A stretch of DNA of 51,765 nt from Polyangiaceae bacterium (GCA_023150915.1 JAKLKA010000040.1:1-51765), one strand, 5' to 3'; counted from the stretch's first letter, positions 1 through 10,069 are shown. Program-made: numbers and translations. Notes: a model not told the origin generated them from the sequence alone.

Positions 1-2
1 GC

Positions 3-1085
3 AGCGCGGGCGCGGGCGGCACCAGCAGCGGCGGCACCAGCAGCGGCGGCACCAGCAGCGGCGGCAGCGGCGCCACGGATGGCTCGGCGGGCGGCGATGG
101 GTCGAGCAGCGACGCCAGCGGCGACACCGCCAGCAGCGACGCGGGCCCCGCAGCGCTCTGTTTCCAGAAACAGTTCGTCAATCCGCCGAAGCTGTCGCTC
201 GACTACGACCAGTTCGGCCCCACCGTGGGCACGCACTGCAAGGGCACCAACCACCAGAAGATCGAGAACATCCAGCGAGTGGTGTTCTTGGGCGATTCGG
301 TGACGGTGGGCACGCCCCCCAGCAACATCAACCCTGGCAACGTGTACCGCGCGATCTTGTCGAGCATGCTGGCCGCGCACTTCAAGATCGCCGCGCCGGG
401 TCTGGGCTGGGGCGGGGCCGATCCGGTCAAAGGCGTGGCGCTTCCGTCCGAGTCCGGTGCGTTCGTGAGCTGCGCGAAATGGGGCGCGCGCACCGACGAC
501 CTGATGAAAGACAGCCAGCAGGTCGAGACCTGCATCCCGCCGAACAAGCGCAACCTGAAGCACCTGGTGATCATGACGGTGGGCGGCAACGACATCAGCG
601 CCATCACGCAAGATGGGGGCGGAACGGCGCCGAAGAAGACCCTTCCCGAGTTGTGGCAGGACACGAAAGACTTCGTGAATCTCCTTCGGCAGACGGTGGA
701 GTGGCTGAAGAACCCGGTCAACGTGCCGGGCGGCGTCGACGTGGTGTTCGGCAACAACTACGAGTTCACCGACGGCACCGGCGACGTCACGGCGTGCCCC
801 GGCGTGCAACTGGGCGGCATTCAGCCGTGGCAAGACAAGAAGGCCCAGGCCGACATGGTGATCTGGGCCAACGAGCAGTACTTGAAGATCGCCGTCGACA
901 CGAAGTCCGACATGATCTTCATGCTCGAGAGCTTCTGTGGGCACGGCTACAAGCGCAACGATCCGACCTCGCCCTGCTACCGCGGCCCGAACCAGGCGCT
1001 GTGGTTCGACTTGACCTGCATCCACCCCAGCAACGAGGGCCACGTGGCGCTGGCCGACCTGTTCTTCAAGACCATCACCGAGTGA
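3..1085 (+). CDS. SGNH/GDSL-family hydrolase, probable lipoprotein (5' end missing)
   Basis: The open frame runs in from the left edge, so the start, signal peptide and any lipobox are missing. The first ~55 residues are a Gly/Ser/Thr/Asp-rich linker of the kind myxobacterial lipoproteins place behind the lipidated Cys. The catalytic domain carries the SGNH blocks: FLGDSVTVG (block I, nucleophile Ser), VGGNDIS (block III, Gly-Asn-Asp) and CIHPSNEGH near the C-terminus (block V, with the catalytic His). This suggests an exported esterase, lipase or carbohydrate deacetylase; the substrate cannot be read from sequence. A second SGNH lipoprotein lies at 37711-38493. A GTG at 225 is in frame, but the coding linker upstream shows it is not the start. 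Confidence 0.85.
   Translation, partial: SAGAGGTSSGGTSSGGTSSGGSGATDGSAGGDGSSSDASGDTASSDAGPAALCFQKQFVNPPKLSLDYDQFGPTVGTHCKGTNHQKIENIQRVVFLGDSVTVGTPPSNINPGNVYRAILSSMLAAHFKIAAPGLGWGGADPVKGVALPSESGAFVSCAKWGARTDDLMKDSQQVETCIPPNKRNLKHLVIMTVGGNDISAITQDGGGTAPKKTLPELWQDTKDFVNLLRQTVEWLKNPVNVPGGVDVVFGNNYEFTDGTGDVTACPGVQLGGIQPWQDKKAQADMVIWANEQYLKIAVDTKSDMIFMLESFCGHGYKRNDPTSPCYRGPNQALWFDLTCIHPSNEGHVALADLFFKTITE
21..65 (+). repeat. 15-bp tandem repeat coding a Thr-Ser-Ser-Gly-Gly linker
   Basis: Three perfect copies of the 15-bp unit accagcagcggcggc (21-35, 36-50, 51-65), in frame within the linker of the SGNH lipoprotein. The array may continue to the left of the window. Such in-frame repeats probably change linker length by slippage. 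Confidence 0.8.
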
Positions 1086-1125
1086 CCGCGGTGACTCGCG
1101 CCGGCGCCCGAGTTAGGGCGAGTGG

Positions 1126-3354
1126 ATGTCGAGGTGGAGAAAGGTCGGGGCACTGGCAGGTGTGCTGGCGGCAGCGCTGGCCGTGCTGGCGTGGGTCACG
1201 TACGGCGGCGGTAAGCTCGAGAGCGCGGGCACGCCGAGCTCGGCTCGGCCGCCGCCCGAGAGTGTGCAGGCGCGCCACGAAGCAGACTCGCAGATCTTGT
1301 TCGGCGACCTGCACGTGCACACCACGTTCTCGGCGGACGCGTTCATGCGCAGCTTGCCGTTGCTCGGTGGCGAAGGCGCCCACCCGCCGGCCGACGCCTG
1401 CGACTTTGCGCGCTTCTGCTCCCAGCTGGACTTCTTTGCCATCACCGACCACGCCGAGGGGCTGACGCCTCGGCAGTGGTCCGAGACCAAAGAGTCGGTG
1501 CGGCAGTGCAACGCCGTGGCCGGCGACCCGGCCAGCCCCGACGTGGTGGCGTTCACCGGGTGGGAGTGGTCGCAGGTGGGGCTGACGCCCGAGCAGCACT
1601 ACGGCCACAAGAACGTGGTCTTCCGCGATACGGCCGACGAGAAGCTGCCGGCAAGGCCCATCGGCGCGGGCGGCACGGTGGCCCGCGCCATGAGAAACGC
1701 GGCGCGCATGGGCGGGGGCTCCGAGGTGGATCGCCTGCTGGTCCCGGTGCGTGATTTCGCGCGCCGCCAGCGGTACGTGGACCTGCAAGAGTTCCAGCGC
1801 GAATCCGCCAAGGTCGGCGACTGCCCGGACGGCGTGGGCACCCGCGAGCTTTCGCGCGATTGCCGCGAGCTTGCCGCGACGCCGCGCGAGCTGTTCGACA
1901 AGCTCGCACAGTGGGGCTTCGACTCGCTGGTCATCCCCCACGGCACGACCTGGGGCTTCTACACCCCCCCGGGGTACACCTGGGACAAGCAGCTCAGCCC
2001 GAGCCAGGACGACCCCGAGCGCCAGCGCCTGTTCGAAGTGTACTCGGGCCACGGCAACTCCGAAGAGTACCGCTCGTGGCAAGACGTGGACGGCGAGTTC
2101 GACAAGCCCGGCGCCAAGTGCCCGGCCCCCGCTCAGGGCTACGAGCCGTGCTGCTGGCGCGCGGGTGAGATCATCCGCTCGCGCTGCGCGGGCGCGCCCG
2201 CGGCCGAGTGCGAGCGGCGGGTCGAGAAGGCGCGCGCGGACTACGTGGCGGCAGGCGCGTCGGGGCATCTGACCGTGCCCGGTGCCAGCGTCGAGGACTG
2301 GAAGGACTGCGGCCAGTGCCGCGACTGCTATAACCCCGCGTTCAACTACCGCGCGGGCGCCTCGGCGCAGTACGTGATCGCCAAGGGCGACTTCAGCGAT
2401 CCGAAAGCGCCGCGGCACGCACAGCTGGGCTTCATCGCGTCGAGCGACAACCACAGCGCCAGACCCGGGACGGGCTACAAGGAATTCGGACGGCGCAAGA
2501 TGGGCGAGGCAACGGGGCCCGAGAGCGAGGCCTGGCGCGAGCGCTTCTTCCCGAAAGCAAGGCCGCCGCTGCCCGAGAGCGAGCCCCTGCCCCCCGACGT
2601 GCTCGGCAAGATGGCGCCGTTCCAGCTGGTGCACGTGGAGCGACAAGCCAGCTTCTTCATGACCGGCGGGCTGGTGGCGGTCCACAGCCAGGGCCGCTCG
2701 CGCGAGGCCATCTGGGAGGCGCTGCGCCGGCGCGAGGTCTACGGCACCAGCGGCGAGCGCATCTTGCTCTGGTTCGATCTGGAGAACGGTCCGGCCGGGC
2801 GCGCCCCGATGGGTTCGGAAGTGACGCTGTCGGTGGCGCCGAAATGGGTGATCCGCGCGGCCGGGGCGTTCGTGCAGAAGCCGGGCTGCCCGGCCTGGGT
2901 GAACCAGCGGCTCGGCGCCGCAGACGTCGAGCGCCTGTGCTTGAACGAGTGCTACCACGCCGGCGACGCGCGGCGGCGCATCACCCGCATCGAGGTGGTG
3001 CGCATTCGCCCGCAGCGCACGCCCGACGAGAAGCTGAGCACGCTGATCGACGACCCGTGGAAGCGGGTGGCGTGCGCCCCGGGCAGCGAGGTCTGCGAAG
3101 TGAAGCTGGACGATCCCGAGTTCGCAGCAGGCGGGCGCGACGCGGTGTACTACGCGCGCGCCATCCAAGAGCCCACGCCCGCGGTGAACGCCGGCGGGCT
3201 GCGCTGCGAGCGCGACGCCGCCGGCAGCTGCGTGAAGGCCAGGCCGTGCTACGGCGACTATCGCACGGGTTTCGACGACGATTGCCTGAGCGAGAACGAA
3301 GAGCGCGCCTGGTCGTCGCCCATCTACTTGCGCTGGCAGGGGAGCAAGCCATGA
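1126..3354 (+). CDS. DUF3604 family protein (PHP-like metallohydrolase), membrane-anchored
   Basis: 742 residues. One N-terminal hydrophobic segment (about residues 6-26) predicts export with a membrane anchor or signal peptide. Metal-ligand motifs of the PHP/DUF3604 fold are visible: FGDLHVHTTFSADAF (HxH), FFAITDHAEG (Asp-His), VIPHGTTWG, and IASSDNHSARPG late in the protein. Length is in the usual DUF3604 range. The reaction is unknown; PHP folds usually hydrolyse phosphoesters with a bi- or trinuclear metal site. The stop codon overlaps the next start (ATGA), so it is translationally coupled to the isomerase gene and then to the HupE-like gene. The start is the ATG 40 bp after the SGNH gene. 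Confidence 0.9.
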   Translation: MSRWRKVGALAGVLAAALAVLAWVTYGGGKLESAGTPSSARPPPESVQARHEADSQILFGDLHVHTTFSADAFMRSLPLLGGEGAHPPADACDFARFCSQLDFFAITDHAEGLTPRQWSETKESVRQCNAVAGDPASPDVVAFTGWEWSQVGLTPEQHYGHKNVVFRDTADEKLPARPIGAGGTVARAMRNAARMGGGSEVDRLLVPVRDFARRQRYVDLQEFQRESAKVGDCPDGVGTRELSRDCRELAATPRELFDKLAQWGFDSLVIPHGTTWGFYTPPGYTWDKQLSPSQDDPERQRLFEVYSGHGNSEEYRSWQDVDGEFDKPGAKCPAPAQGYEPCCWRAGEIIRSRCAGAPAAECERRVEKARADYVAAGASGHLTVPGASVEDWKDCGQCRDCYNPAFNYRAGASAQYVIAKGDFSDPKAPRHAQLGFIASSDNHSARPGTGYKEFGRRKMGEATGPESEAWRERFFPKARPPLPESEPLPPDVLGKMAPFQLVHVERQASFFMTGGLVAVHSQGRSREAIWEALRRREVYGTSGERILLWFDLENGPAGRAPMGSEVTLSVAPKWVIRAAGAFVQKPGCPAWVNQRLGAADVERLCLNECYHAGDARRRITRIEVVRIRPQRTPDEKLSTLIDDPWKRVACAPGSEVCEVKLDDPEFAAGGRDAVYYARAIQEPTPAVNAGGLRCERDAAGSCVKARPCYGDYRTGFDDDCLSENEERAWSSPIYLRWQGSKP

Positions 3355-4183
3355 CGAAGTCGAGCAACTGGCTCTTGGCGTGCGGCGCGCTGGCAGGCGT
3401 GGTGATCGCCACCGCGGGGGTCGTTCGCGCCCCGCGCCCGCCGCTGGCAGACGACGCGGTGGCCACGGTCAACGGCTCGCCCATTCGCCGCGCGGACTAC
3501 GAAACGGCGCTGGCGGCGGTGGCTGCCGACGGCAAGCGCAAGGACCTGGACGCGGCGATGAAACGCCACGTGCTCGATCGCTTGATCGACGAAGAGCTGT
3601 TGGTTCAAGCGGCCCTGGAGCTGGGGCTGGCCCAGCGCGACCGTCGCGTGCGCGCCGATCTCTCGTCGGCGGCGCTGGCCTTCGTCAAAGAGTCGCCGGC
3701 GCGCGAGCCCAGCGACGCCGAGCTCCAGGCGCTGTTCGACGCGAACCCGGGGTTCTTCGGGGGGGGCGCGCGCTTCGAGGTCGAAGAGCTGTTCTTCCGA
3801 GGCGCCGCCGAGCCGGCGCGGCAGCGCGCCGAGGCCGCCCGACGGGCCTGGCTGCGGGGCGAGAGCGTGACGGCGGATCCGCCCGCGCTGCCGATCCCCA
3901 CCGGGCCGCTGCCCCTCGCCAAGCTCGAGCAGTATGCCGGCCCGGCCGCAGCGCGCGCGGTCTTGCCGCTGCCCCCGGGTGGCATCACCGAGCCGCTGAG
4001 CGGCGGCGACGGGGTGCGGCTCTTGCGGGTGAAGGCCCGACGTGACGGCGCCCCGCGGTTCGAAGACGTGCGGAGCGCGGTGCAGAGCGAGTGGCGGCGC
4101 CGCACCACCGAGGACGAGCTGCGCCGCTTCCTCTCGGACCGGCGCGCGCGCGCGAAGGTCTCGATGACTGCGGAGCTGGGGTC

Positions 4184-4187
<4 letters not shown>
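3351..4187 (+). CDS. SurA/PpiC-like peptidyl-prolyl cis-trans isomerase, exported
   Basis: 278 residues. An N-terminal hydrophobic segment (about residues 8-26) predicts export. The section starting AVATVNGSPIRRADYETAL and running through HVLDRLIDEELLVQAALELG is typical of the SurA_N-like chaperone segment. The PPIase-like region follows (about residues 140-255: FEVEELFF, LLRVKARRDGAPRFEDVRSA) and is short and poorly conserved, so catalytic activity is uncertain. The role is probably folding of exported partner proteins. The start is the ATG at 3351, overlapping the stop of the DUF3604 gene; the stop overlaps the GTG of the HupE-like gene. Both overlaps are 4 nt. Confidence 0.85.
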
Positions 4188-5356
<1,169 letters not shown>

Positions 5357-5510
5357 GCCTCCCGCGCTGCGTCACGTTTCGTTCAGGATGCCAGCCTCCG
5401 GTTGACCGGGAAGGATTCAAGGGTCACGCTGGAAGGCCGTAAGAACCCATGTGACGCACCCGCACCGAGTCACTCGCACCTTGGACCACCGCTTCCGTAT
5501 GAATCCGGAT

Positions 5511-5538
5511 TTGCACTACGGATCAGGGGGTCTATCGA
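5511..5538 (+). promoter_or_regulatory. candidate sigma-70-type promoter for the response regulator
   Basis: TTGCAC (5511-5516), a 16-bp spacer and TATCGA (5533-5538) lie in the 231-bp gap before the regulator gene. This gap is the least GC-rich stretch nearby. It would give a leader of about 40 nt containing the 5563-5580 palindrome. The assignment is by eye from a weak consensus match. Confidence 0.35.
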
Positions 5539-5562
5539 ACCTAGTTGGGCGCACAGAAGCTC

Positions 5563-5580
5563 GCGGTGGCGCGCCACCGC
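5563..5580. promoter_or_regulatory. perfect 18-bp palindrome just upstream of the regulator start
   Basis: gcggtggcgcgccaccgc reads identically on both strands and ends 7 nt before the ATG at 5588. It could be an operator, perhaps for the LuxR-type regulator itself, or an RNA hairpin that masks the ribosome-binding region. No good Shine-Dalgarno sequence is visible outside it. Confidence 0.5.
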
Positions 5581-5587
5581 TCCATTG

Positions 5588-6256
5588 ATGCACGCCACGA
5601 ACTCATCCAACCCTCGAGAAGACCGCCTGCGGGTCATGCTCATCGACGATCACCCGGTGGTGCTCGCGGGCCTCAAGAGCTTTCTCAAAGAGGCCAAGGG
5701 GGTCGAAGTGATCGCCACCGCGGCCAACGCCGAAGAGGCGTCACGCCGCGCGGAGCATCTGCGGCCCGACGTGTTCTTGGTGATGCTCTCGTGCGGGATC
5801 CCGAACCCGGAAGAGGTGGTGCGCGGGCTGAAGGTGAGCTTCCCCGACGTGGCGGTGATGGTGATGGGCCTCGACCCGGGGCACCCCTCGCCGAAGTCGG
5901 TGTCAGCCGCGGGCGCCAACGCGTTCTTGGACAAGACCGCCGGCAAAGACGACGTGCTGGCCACCTTGAACCAGCTGCGCGCCGACGAAGACACCGGCGC
6001 GCGTCGCGTGCTGGCGCCGAAAGAGTCGGTGCCGCCGCCCAGCTCGACCCGCGGGTCGCTCTCGCGGCGCGAGCTGCAGGTGTTGACCTTGATCGCCGAG
6101 GGCTACACCAACAAGCAGATCGCCGACGACCTGGGGATCAGCGTGCGCACGGTCGAGACCCACCGCGAGCGCTTGATGCGCAAGCTGAATGTCCAGGGGA
6201 CGGCGGCGCTGACCAAAGCGGCCATCGCACTGGGTTTGGTCACCACCAAGTCCTGA
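5588..6256 (+). CDS. LuxR/NarL-type response regulator with degenerate receiver domain
   Basis: 222 residues. The receiver domain (about 15-130) begins MLIDDHPVVLAGL, so the acidic pair D20-D21 is kept, as is the Lys in NAFLDKTAG (K116). Where the phospho-acceptor Asp should stand (PDVFLVMLSCG, compare PDLILLDLNMP in NarL), residue 66 is Met, and the switch Thr/Ser position is Gly94. Conventional phosphorylation is therefore unlikely. The DNA-binding domain is intact (about 157-220: LSRRELQVLTLIAEG, NKQIADDLGIS, TVETHRERLMRKL). No histidine kinase gene lies nearby. The ATG at 5588 is preferred over in-frame upstream starts because it begins a few residues before the conserved fold. Confidence 0.88.
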   Translation: MHATNSSNPREDRLRVMLIDDHPVVLAGLKSFLKEAKGVEVIATAANAEEASRRAEHLRPDVFLVMLSCGIPNPEEVVRGLKVSFPDVAVMVMGLDPGHPSPKSVSAAGANAFLDKTAGKDDVLATLNQLRADEDTGARRVLAPKESVPPPSSTRGSLSRRELQVLTLIAEGYTNKQIADDLGISVRTVETHRERLMRKLNVQGTAALTKAAIALGLVTTKS

Positions 6257-6328
6257 TTCGGCCGCCCGGCGACAAACCCGAGAGCCGCGGACGCCCCGGC
6301 GCCTGGTAGAACAGGCCTCTCTGCCCGC

Positions 6329-8140
6329 ATGGCTGCTCCGAGCCCGCCTCCGTCCGAGATCCCGGTCACGCTCTGGGCGCAGTTCTTGCGACAGCTGCCC
6401 CGGTACGGCGTCGGGATGCTGCTGCTCGCTGCCTATCAGGCGGCGCAGTACTGGTTCGACACCCGCCTGATGCGGGCCATCGACTGGGCCCTGGCGGGCG
6501 AGCGCTCGAGCGCGACCTGGCTCGGCTTCTTGCTGATCGCCGTGGCGCTGGGCTCGTTCGTGATCCGCGTGCTGTCGCGGGTCGCGGTCTTCAACGGCGG
6601 CCGCATCGCCGAGTACGAGCTGCGGCGTGCTCTGCTGCATCGCCTGCAAAGCCTGGGGCCGTCGTTCTATCGGAAGATGAGCACCGGCGAGATCATGAGT
6701 CGGGTCACCAACGACCTGACTCAGGTGCGCCTGCTCTTGGGGTTCGGCATCTTGAACGTGATCAACACGCTCTTCGCCCTGGCGAGCGCGCTGACCGTGA
6801 CGCTGAGCATGTCGTGGAAGTTGACCCTGGCGTCGCTCGCCACCCTCCCAATCTTGCTGCTGGTGACGCGCCACTTCTCGCGCCAGATCTTCACGCGCCA
6901 GAAGGACTATCAAGACAGCCTGGGCGCGATGAGCGCCATGGTGCAGTCGAGCATCGCCGGGATGCGGGTGATCAAGTCGTTCTCGCTCGAGGACAGCGAG
7001 CTCGGGCGCTTCGAACGACAGAACAGCCACTATTACGACAAGACCCTGGCCCTGGCGCGCCTGCGCGGCAGCATGGGCCCGATCATGAGCGCCATCACCA
7101 CGGTGGGTATCCTGGTGGTGTTCTGGTACGGCGGGCATCTGATGCTGCGGGGGGAGCTGAGCGCCGGGGGCTTCCTGGCGTTCTATCGGGCGCTGGCCCG
7201 GCTCACCTGGCCGCTGATCGCGTTGGGCTTCCTGGTCGGCCTCGTGCAGCGCGGTCGCGCGTCGTACGCCCGCCTGAAAGAGGTCTACCAGGCCGAGCCC
7301 GACATCGTGGACGGCCCACTGCCGGCACCCACGGCCTTGCGGGGCGATCTGAAGGTCCAGAACCTGTCGTTTTCTCACGGCAGCGATCAGGTGCTGTCGG
7401 ACGTGAGCTTCGAGCTGCCGGCCGGCAAGTCCTTGGCCATCGTCGGGCGCACGGGCAGTGGCAAGAGCACGCTGGCGGTGCTGCTGCCGCGCCTGCAACC
7501 GGCGCCGCGCGGCGCGATCTTTCTCGACGGTCAGGACGTCTGCGATCTTCCACTTTCCACCGTGCGCGCGGCGGTGGGCTACGCCCAGCAGAACGCGTTC
7601 TTGTTCTCGACCACCATCGGTCGAAACATCGGCTACGCGCTCGACGAGCCCGACGCGGCGCCGAGCCTGCTCACCGTGCGCCAGGCGGCCAGTGAAGCGC
7701 ACATCTTGGACGAGGTCCTGGGCCTCCCCGACGGCTTCGACACGGTGGTGGGCGAGCGCGGCGTGCAGCTGTCGGGCGGCCAGCGGCAGCGCGTGGCGCT
7801 GGCCCGCGCGTTCGTCAGCCAGCCCAAGATCTTGGTGCTCGACGACCCGCTGTCGGCGGTGGATGCCCGGACCGAGAAGGGCATTCTCGAGGCGATCGAG
7901 CGCCAGAAGCGCCAGCGCGGGCTGATCTTGATCACGCACCGCGTGGCCGCTGCGGCCCGCTGCGACCGGATCATCGTCCTGGACCAGGGAAGGGTCGTCG
8001 AGAGCGGAACGCACGACGAGCTGGTGGCCGCCGGCGGGGTGTACGCTCTGTTCGCCGAAGAGCAGCGCATCGAGCGCGAGCTCGAACGCCTGGGCGAAGA
8101 AGAGCTTCTGCCCTCGAACCGAGAGGCCCCAGCGCCGTGA
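6329..8140 (+). CDS. ABC exporter half-transporter with degenerate Walker B glutamate
   Basis: 603 residues: an N-terminal type IV (ABCB-like) membrane domain of six helices (about 25-310) fused to an ATPase domain. Motifs seen: Walker A GRTGSGKST, signature LSGGQRQRVALARA, Walker B ILVLDDPLSAVD and H-loop ITHR. The residue after the Walker B Asp is Asp where active sites have Glu, as in the non-consensus subunit of heterodimeric exporters (BmrC/BmrD, TM287/288, LmrCD type). The stop overlaps the GTG of the next half-transporter, so the two are almost certainly partners. Substrate unknown; drugs, lipids or peptides are typical. Confidence 0.92.
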   Translation: MAAPSPPPSEIPVTLWAQFLRQLPRYGVGMLLLAAYQAAQYWFDTRLMRAIDWALAGERSSATWLGFLLIAVALGSFVIRVLSRVAVFNGGRIAEYELRRALLHRLQSLGPSFYRKMSTGEIMSRVTNDLTQVRLLLGFGILNVINTLFALASALTVTLSMSWKLTLASLATLPILLLVTRHFSRQIFTRQKDYQDSLGAMSAMVQSSIAGMRVIKSFSLEDSELGRFERQNSHYYDKTLALARLRGSMGPIMSAITTVGILVVFWYGGHLMLRGELSAGGFLAFYRALARLTWPLIALGFLVGLVQRGRASYARLKEVYQAEPDIVDGPLPAPTALRGDLKVQNLSFSHGSDQVLSDVSFELPAGKSLAIVGRTGSGKSTLAVLLPRLQPAPRGAIFLDGQDVCDLPLSTVRAAVGYAQQNAFLFSTTIGRNIGYALDEPDAAPSLLTVRQAASEAHILDEVLGLPDGFDTVVGERGVQLSGGQRQRVALARAFVSQPKILVLDDPLSAVDARTEKGILEAIERQKRQRGLILITHRVAAAARCDRIIVLDQGRVVESGTHDELVAAGGVYALFAEEQRIERELERLGEEELLPSNREAPAP

Positions 8141-9960
8141 GCCGCTCGAGCGCTTCGCAAGAGCGGACCGAGGAGCTGCTCAAGGCGTTCCACGAAGAGA
8201 GCGCGCTCGGCAAGGTCTACGACCGCCGGCTGATCGCGCGGCTGTGGCCGTACATCGTGCCGCACAAGAAGCTGCTCTTCTTGGCGCTGGGCGGCGTGCT
8301 GATCACCGCCGCCACGTCGCTCTTGCGGCCGGTGGTCATGCTGCACGCCATCGATCACGGCGTGCTGGCGGGGAACGCCGGCGTGCTGCTCCAGGGCGGC
8401 CTCTCACTCGCCGGGCTGGTGATCGTGGAGCAGATCTTGCTCTACGTTCAGGTCTACACCACGCAGGTGCTGGGCGCGCGCGCCACCTCCGACCTGCGCC
8501 GCGACGTGTTCGTGTTCTTGCATCGGTTGCGCATCGGCTTCTTCGACCGGCAGCCGGTGGGCCGGCTGGTCACGCGCGTCACCAACGACGTGGACGCCAT
8601 CCTCGAGCTGTTCGCGTCGGGGGCGCTCAGCGCGGTGGGCGACCTGGTCAGGCTGTTCGGCATCGTCGTGCTGATGCTGATTTTGGACTGGCAGCTGTCG
8701 CTGATCACCTTCGCGGCGACCCCGGTGGTCTTGCTGCTGATGGTGGGCGTGCGGGGCCGCATGCGCGAAGCCTTCCGCGAGATCCGCGCCAAGACCGCCC
8801 GGATGAACGCCACCATGAACGAGCAGGTGGCGGGCATGGGCGTGACCCAGGCCTTCCGCCGCGAGGCCCGGGCGGCCGACGAGTTCGACGACATCAACCG
8901 TGCTTACCGCGACGCCAACATCGCCAGCATCAAGTACGAATCCATGCAAGACGCCGCCATCGAGATGATCACCGCGGTGTGCCTGGCGTCGATCGTGGTG
9001 GCCTTCGGCTACCACCGGGTGAGCTTCGGTACGGTGGTGGCGTTCAACGCCTATGTGGTGCAGTTCTTCGAGCCGATCAGCGCACTGGCCATGCGCTTCA
9101 CCTTGCTGCAGAGCGCCATGGCGGGCGCCGAGCGGATCTTCGGGCTGATGGACGGCGCGGGCGAGAGCGAGCGCGACGCGCCGCCGCGAGAGGCAGCGCC
9201 GCCGGGTGATCGCGAGCTGGCGCTGGCCTTCGAGCGGGTGACCTTCGCGTACAAGCCCGGAAACCCAGTGCTGAGCGAGGTCAGCTTCGCGGCTCGCCGC
9301 GGCGAGCGGATCGCGCTGGTGGGGCCCACGGGCGCCGGCAAGAGCACGGTCACGCAGCTCTTGCTCCGGCTCTACGAGGTCGAGTCGGGGGTGGTGCGGG
9401 TGGACGGCGACGACGTGGCGGGGCTCTCGCGCGCCGCGCTGCGCCGGCGCTTTGCGGTGGTCCCGCAAGACGTCTATCTGTTCCCGGGCACGGTCGCGGC
9501 CAACATCGCCGCCGGCGAAGAGCCGGACCGCGAGCGGGTGCGGCAGGCCCTCACCCGCATGGGCGCCCTGGACCTGTTCGAGCGCAGGCCCCAGGGGATC
9601 GACACCCCGGTGGACGAGCACGGAGCCAACTTCAGCGCGGGCGAACGCCAGCTGATCGCCTTCGCGCGGGCGCTGTATCGCGATGCTCCGATCCTGATCT
9701 TGGACGAGGCAACGGCCAACATCGACAGCGATACCGAAGCCCGCGTTCAGCACGCACTGGAGGCACTGCTCGAAGACCGCACCGCGATCGTGATCGCGCA
9801 TCGCCTGTCGACCATCCGACGCGCCGACCGGATCGTCGTGTTCCACAAGGGTCGCGTGGTGGAGCAAGGCACGCACGATCAGCTGATCGCCCAGGGCGGG
9901 CTGTACTCCCGCCTCCACGAGCTGCAGTTCGCCCGGGGCGCAGCCAGCGCAGCCGAGTGA
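8137..9960 (+). CDS. ABC exporter half-transporter, partner subunit
   Basis: 607 residues, GTG start overlapping the previous stop by 4 nt. The membrane domain (about 30-330) is followed by an ATPase domain with Walker A GPTGAGKST, Walker B ILILDEATANID (catalytic Glu present) and H-loop IAHR. Its signature motif is altered (NFSAGERQLIAFARA instead of LSGGQ). In a heterodimer this altered signature would face the Asp-type Walker B of the first subunit and form the degenerate ATP site, while the first subunit's canonical LSGGQ completes the active site here. The two deviations thus fit one asymmetric transporter. Confidence 0.92.
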   Translation: MSRSSASQERTEELLKAFHEESALGKVYDRRLIARLWPYIVPHKKLLFLALGGVLITAATSLLRPVVMLHAIDHGVLAGNAGVLLQGGLSLAGLVIVEQILLYVQVYTTQVLGARATSDLRRDVFVFLHRLRIGFFDRQPVGRLVTRVTNDVDAILELFASGALSAVGDLVRLFGIVVLMLILDWQLSLITFAATPVVLLLMVGVRGRMREAFREIRAKTARMNATMNEQVAGMGVTQAFRREARAADEFDDINRAYRDANIASIKYESMQDAAIEMITAVCLASIVVAFGYHRVSFGTVVAFNAYVVQFFEPISALAMRFTLLQSAMAGAERIFGLMDGAGESERDAPPREAAPPGDRELALAFERVTFAYKPGNPVLSEVSFAARRGERIALVGPTGAGKSTVTQLLLRLYEVESGVVRVDGDDVAGLSRAALRRRFAVVPQDVYLFPGTVAANIAAGEEPDRERVRQALTRMGALDLFERRPQGIDTPVDEHGANFSAGERQLIAFARALYRDAPILILDEATANIDSDTEARVQHALEALLEDRTAIVIAHRLSTIRRADRIVVFHKGRVVEQGTHDQLIAQGGLYSRLHELQFARGAASAAE

Positions 9961-9965
9961 TTTCG

Positions 9966-9999
9966 CGCAAACCGTGCAGCGGCCCAAGCGACCTTTGCG
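9966..9999. repeat. spaced inverted repeat CGCAAA / TTTGCG
   Basis: CGCAAA (9966-9971) and its complement TTTGCG (9994-9999) are separated by 22 bp, about 55-85 bp upstream of the sigma-54-like promoter. That is a position where an enhancer-binding protein could bind. The half-sites are only 6 bp, so chance is possible. Confidence 0.25.
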
Positions 10000-10052
10000 T
10001 CCATTGAGTTCGCGTGGCGGCGAGCGGTCCCAGGTTTTCTCGGGTTTTGTCG

Positions 10053-10069
10053 TTGGCACGCGACTTGTA
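10053..10069 (+). promoter_or_regulatory. sigma-54 (-24/-12) promoter
   Basis: ttggcacg-cgac-ttgta matches the sigma-54 consensus TTGGCACG-N4-TTGCA at all positions but one (C to T in the -12 GC). Spacing is exact, and the element ends 35 bp upstream of the outer-membrane protein start codon. Two genes for GAFTGA-containing sigma-54 activators lie in this window (34235-35707 and 45161-46501), but nothing links either to this site. Confidence 0.6.
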
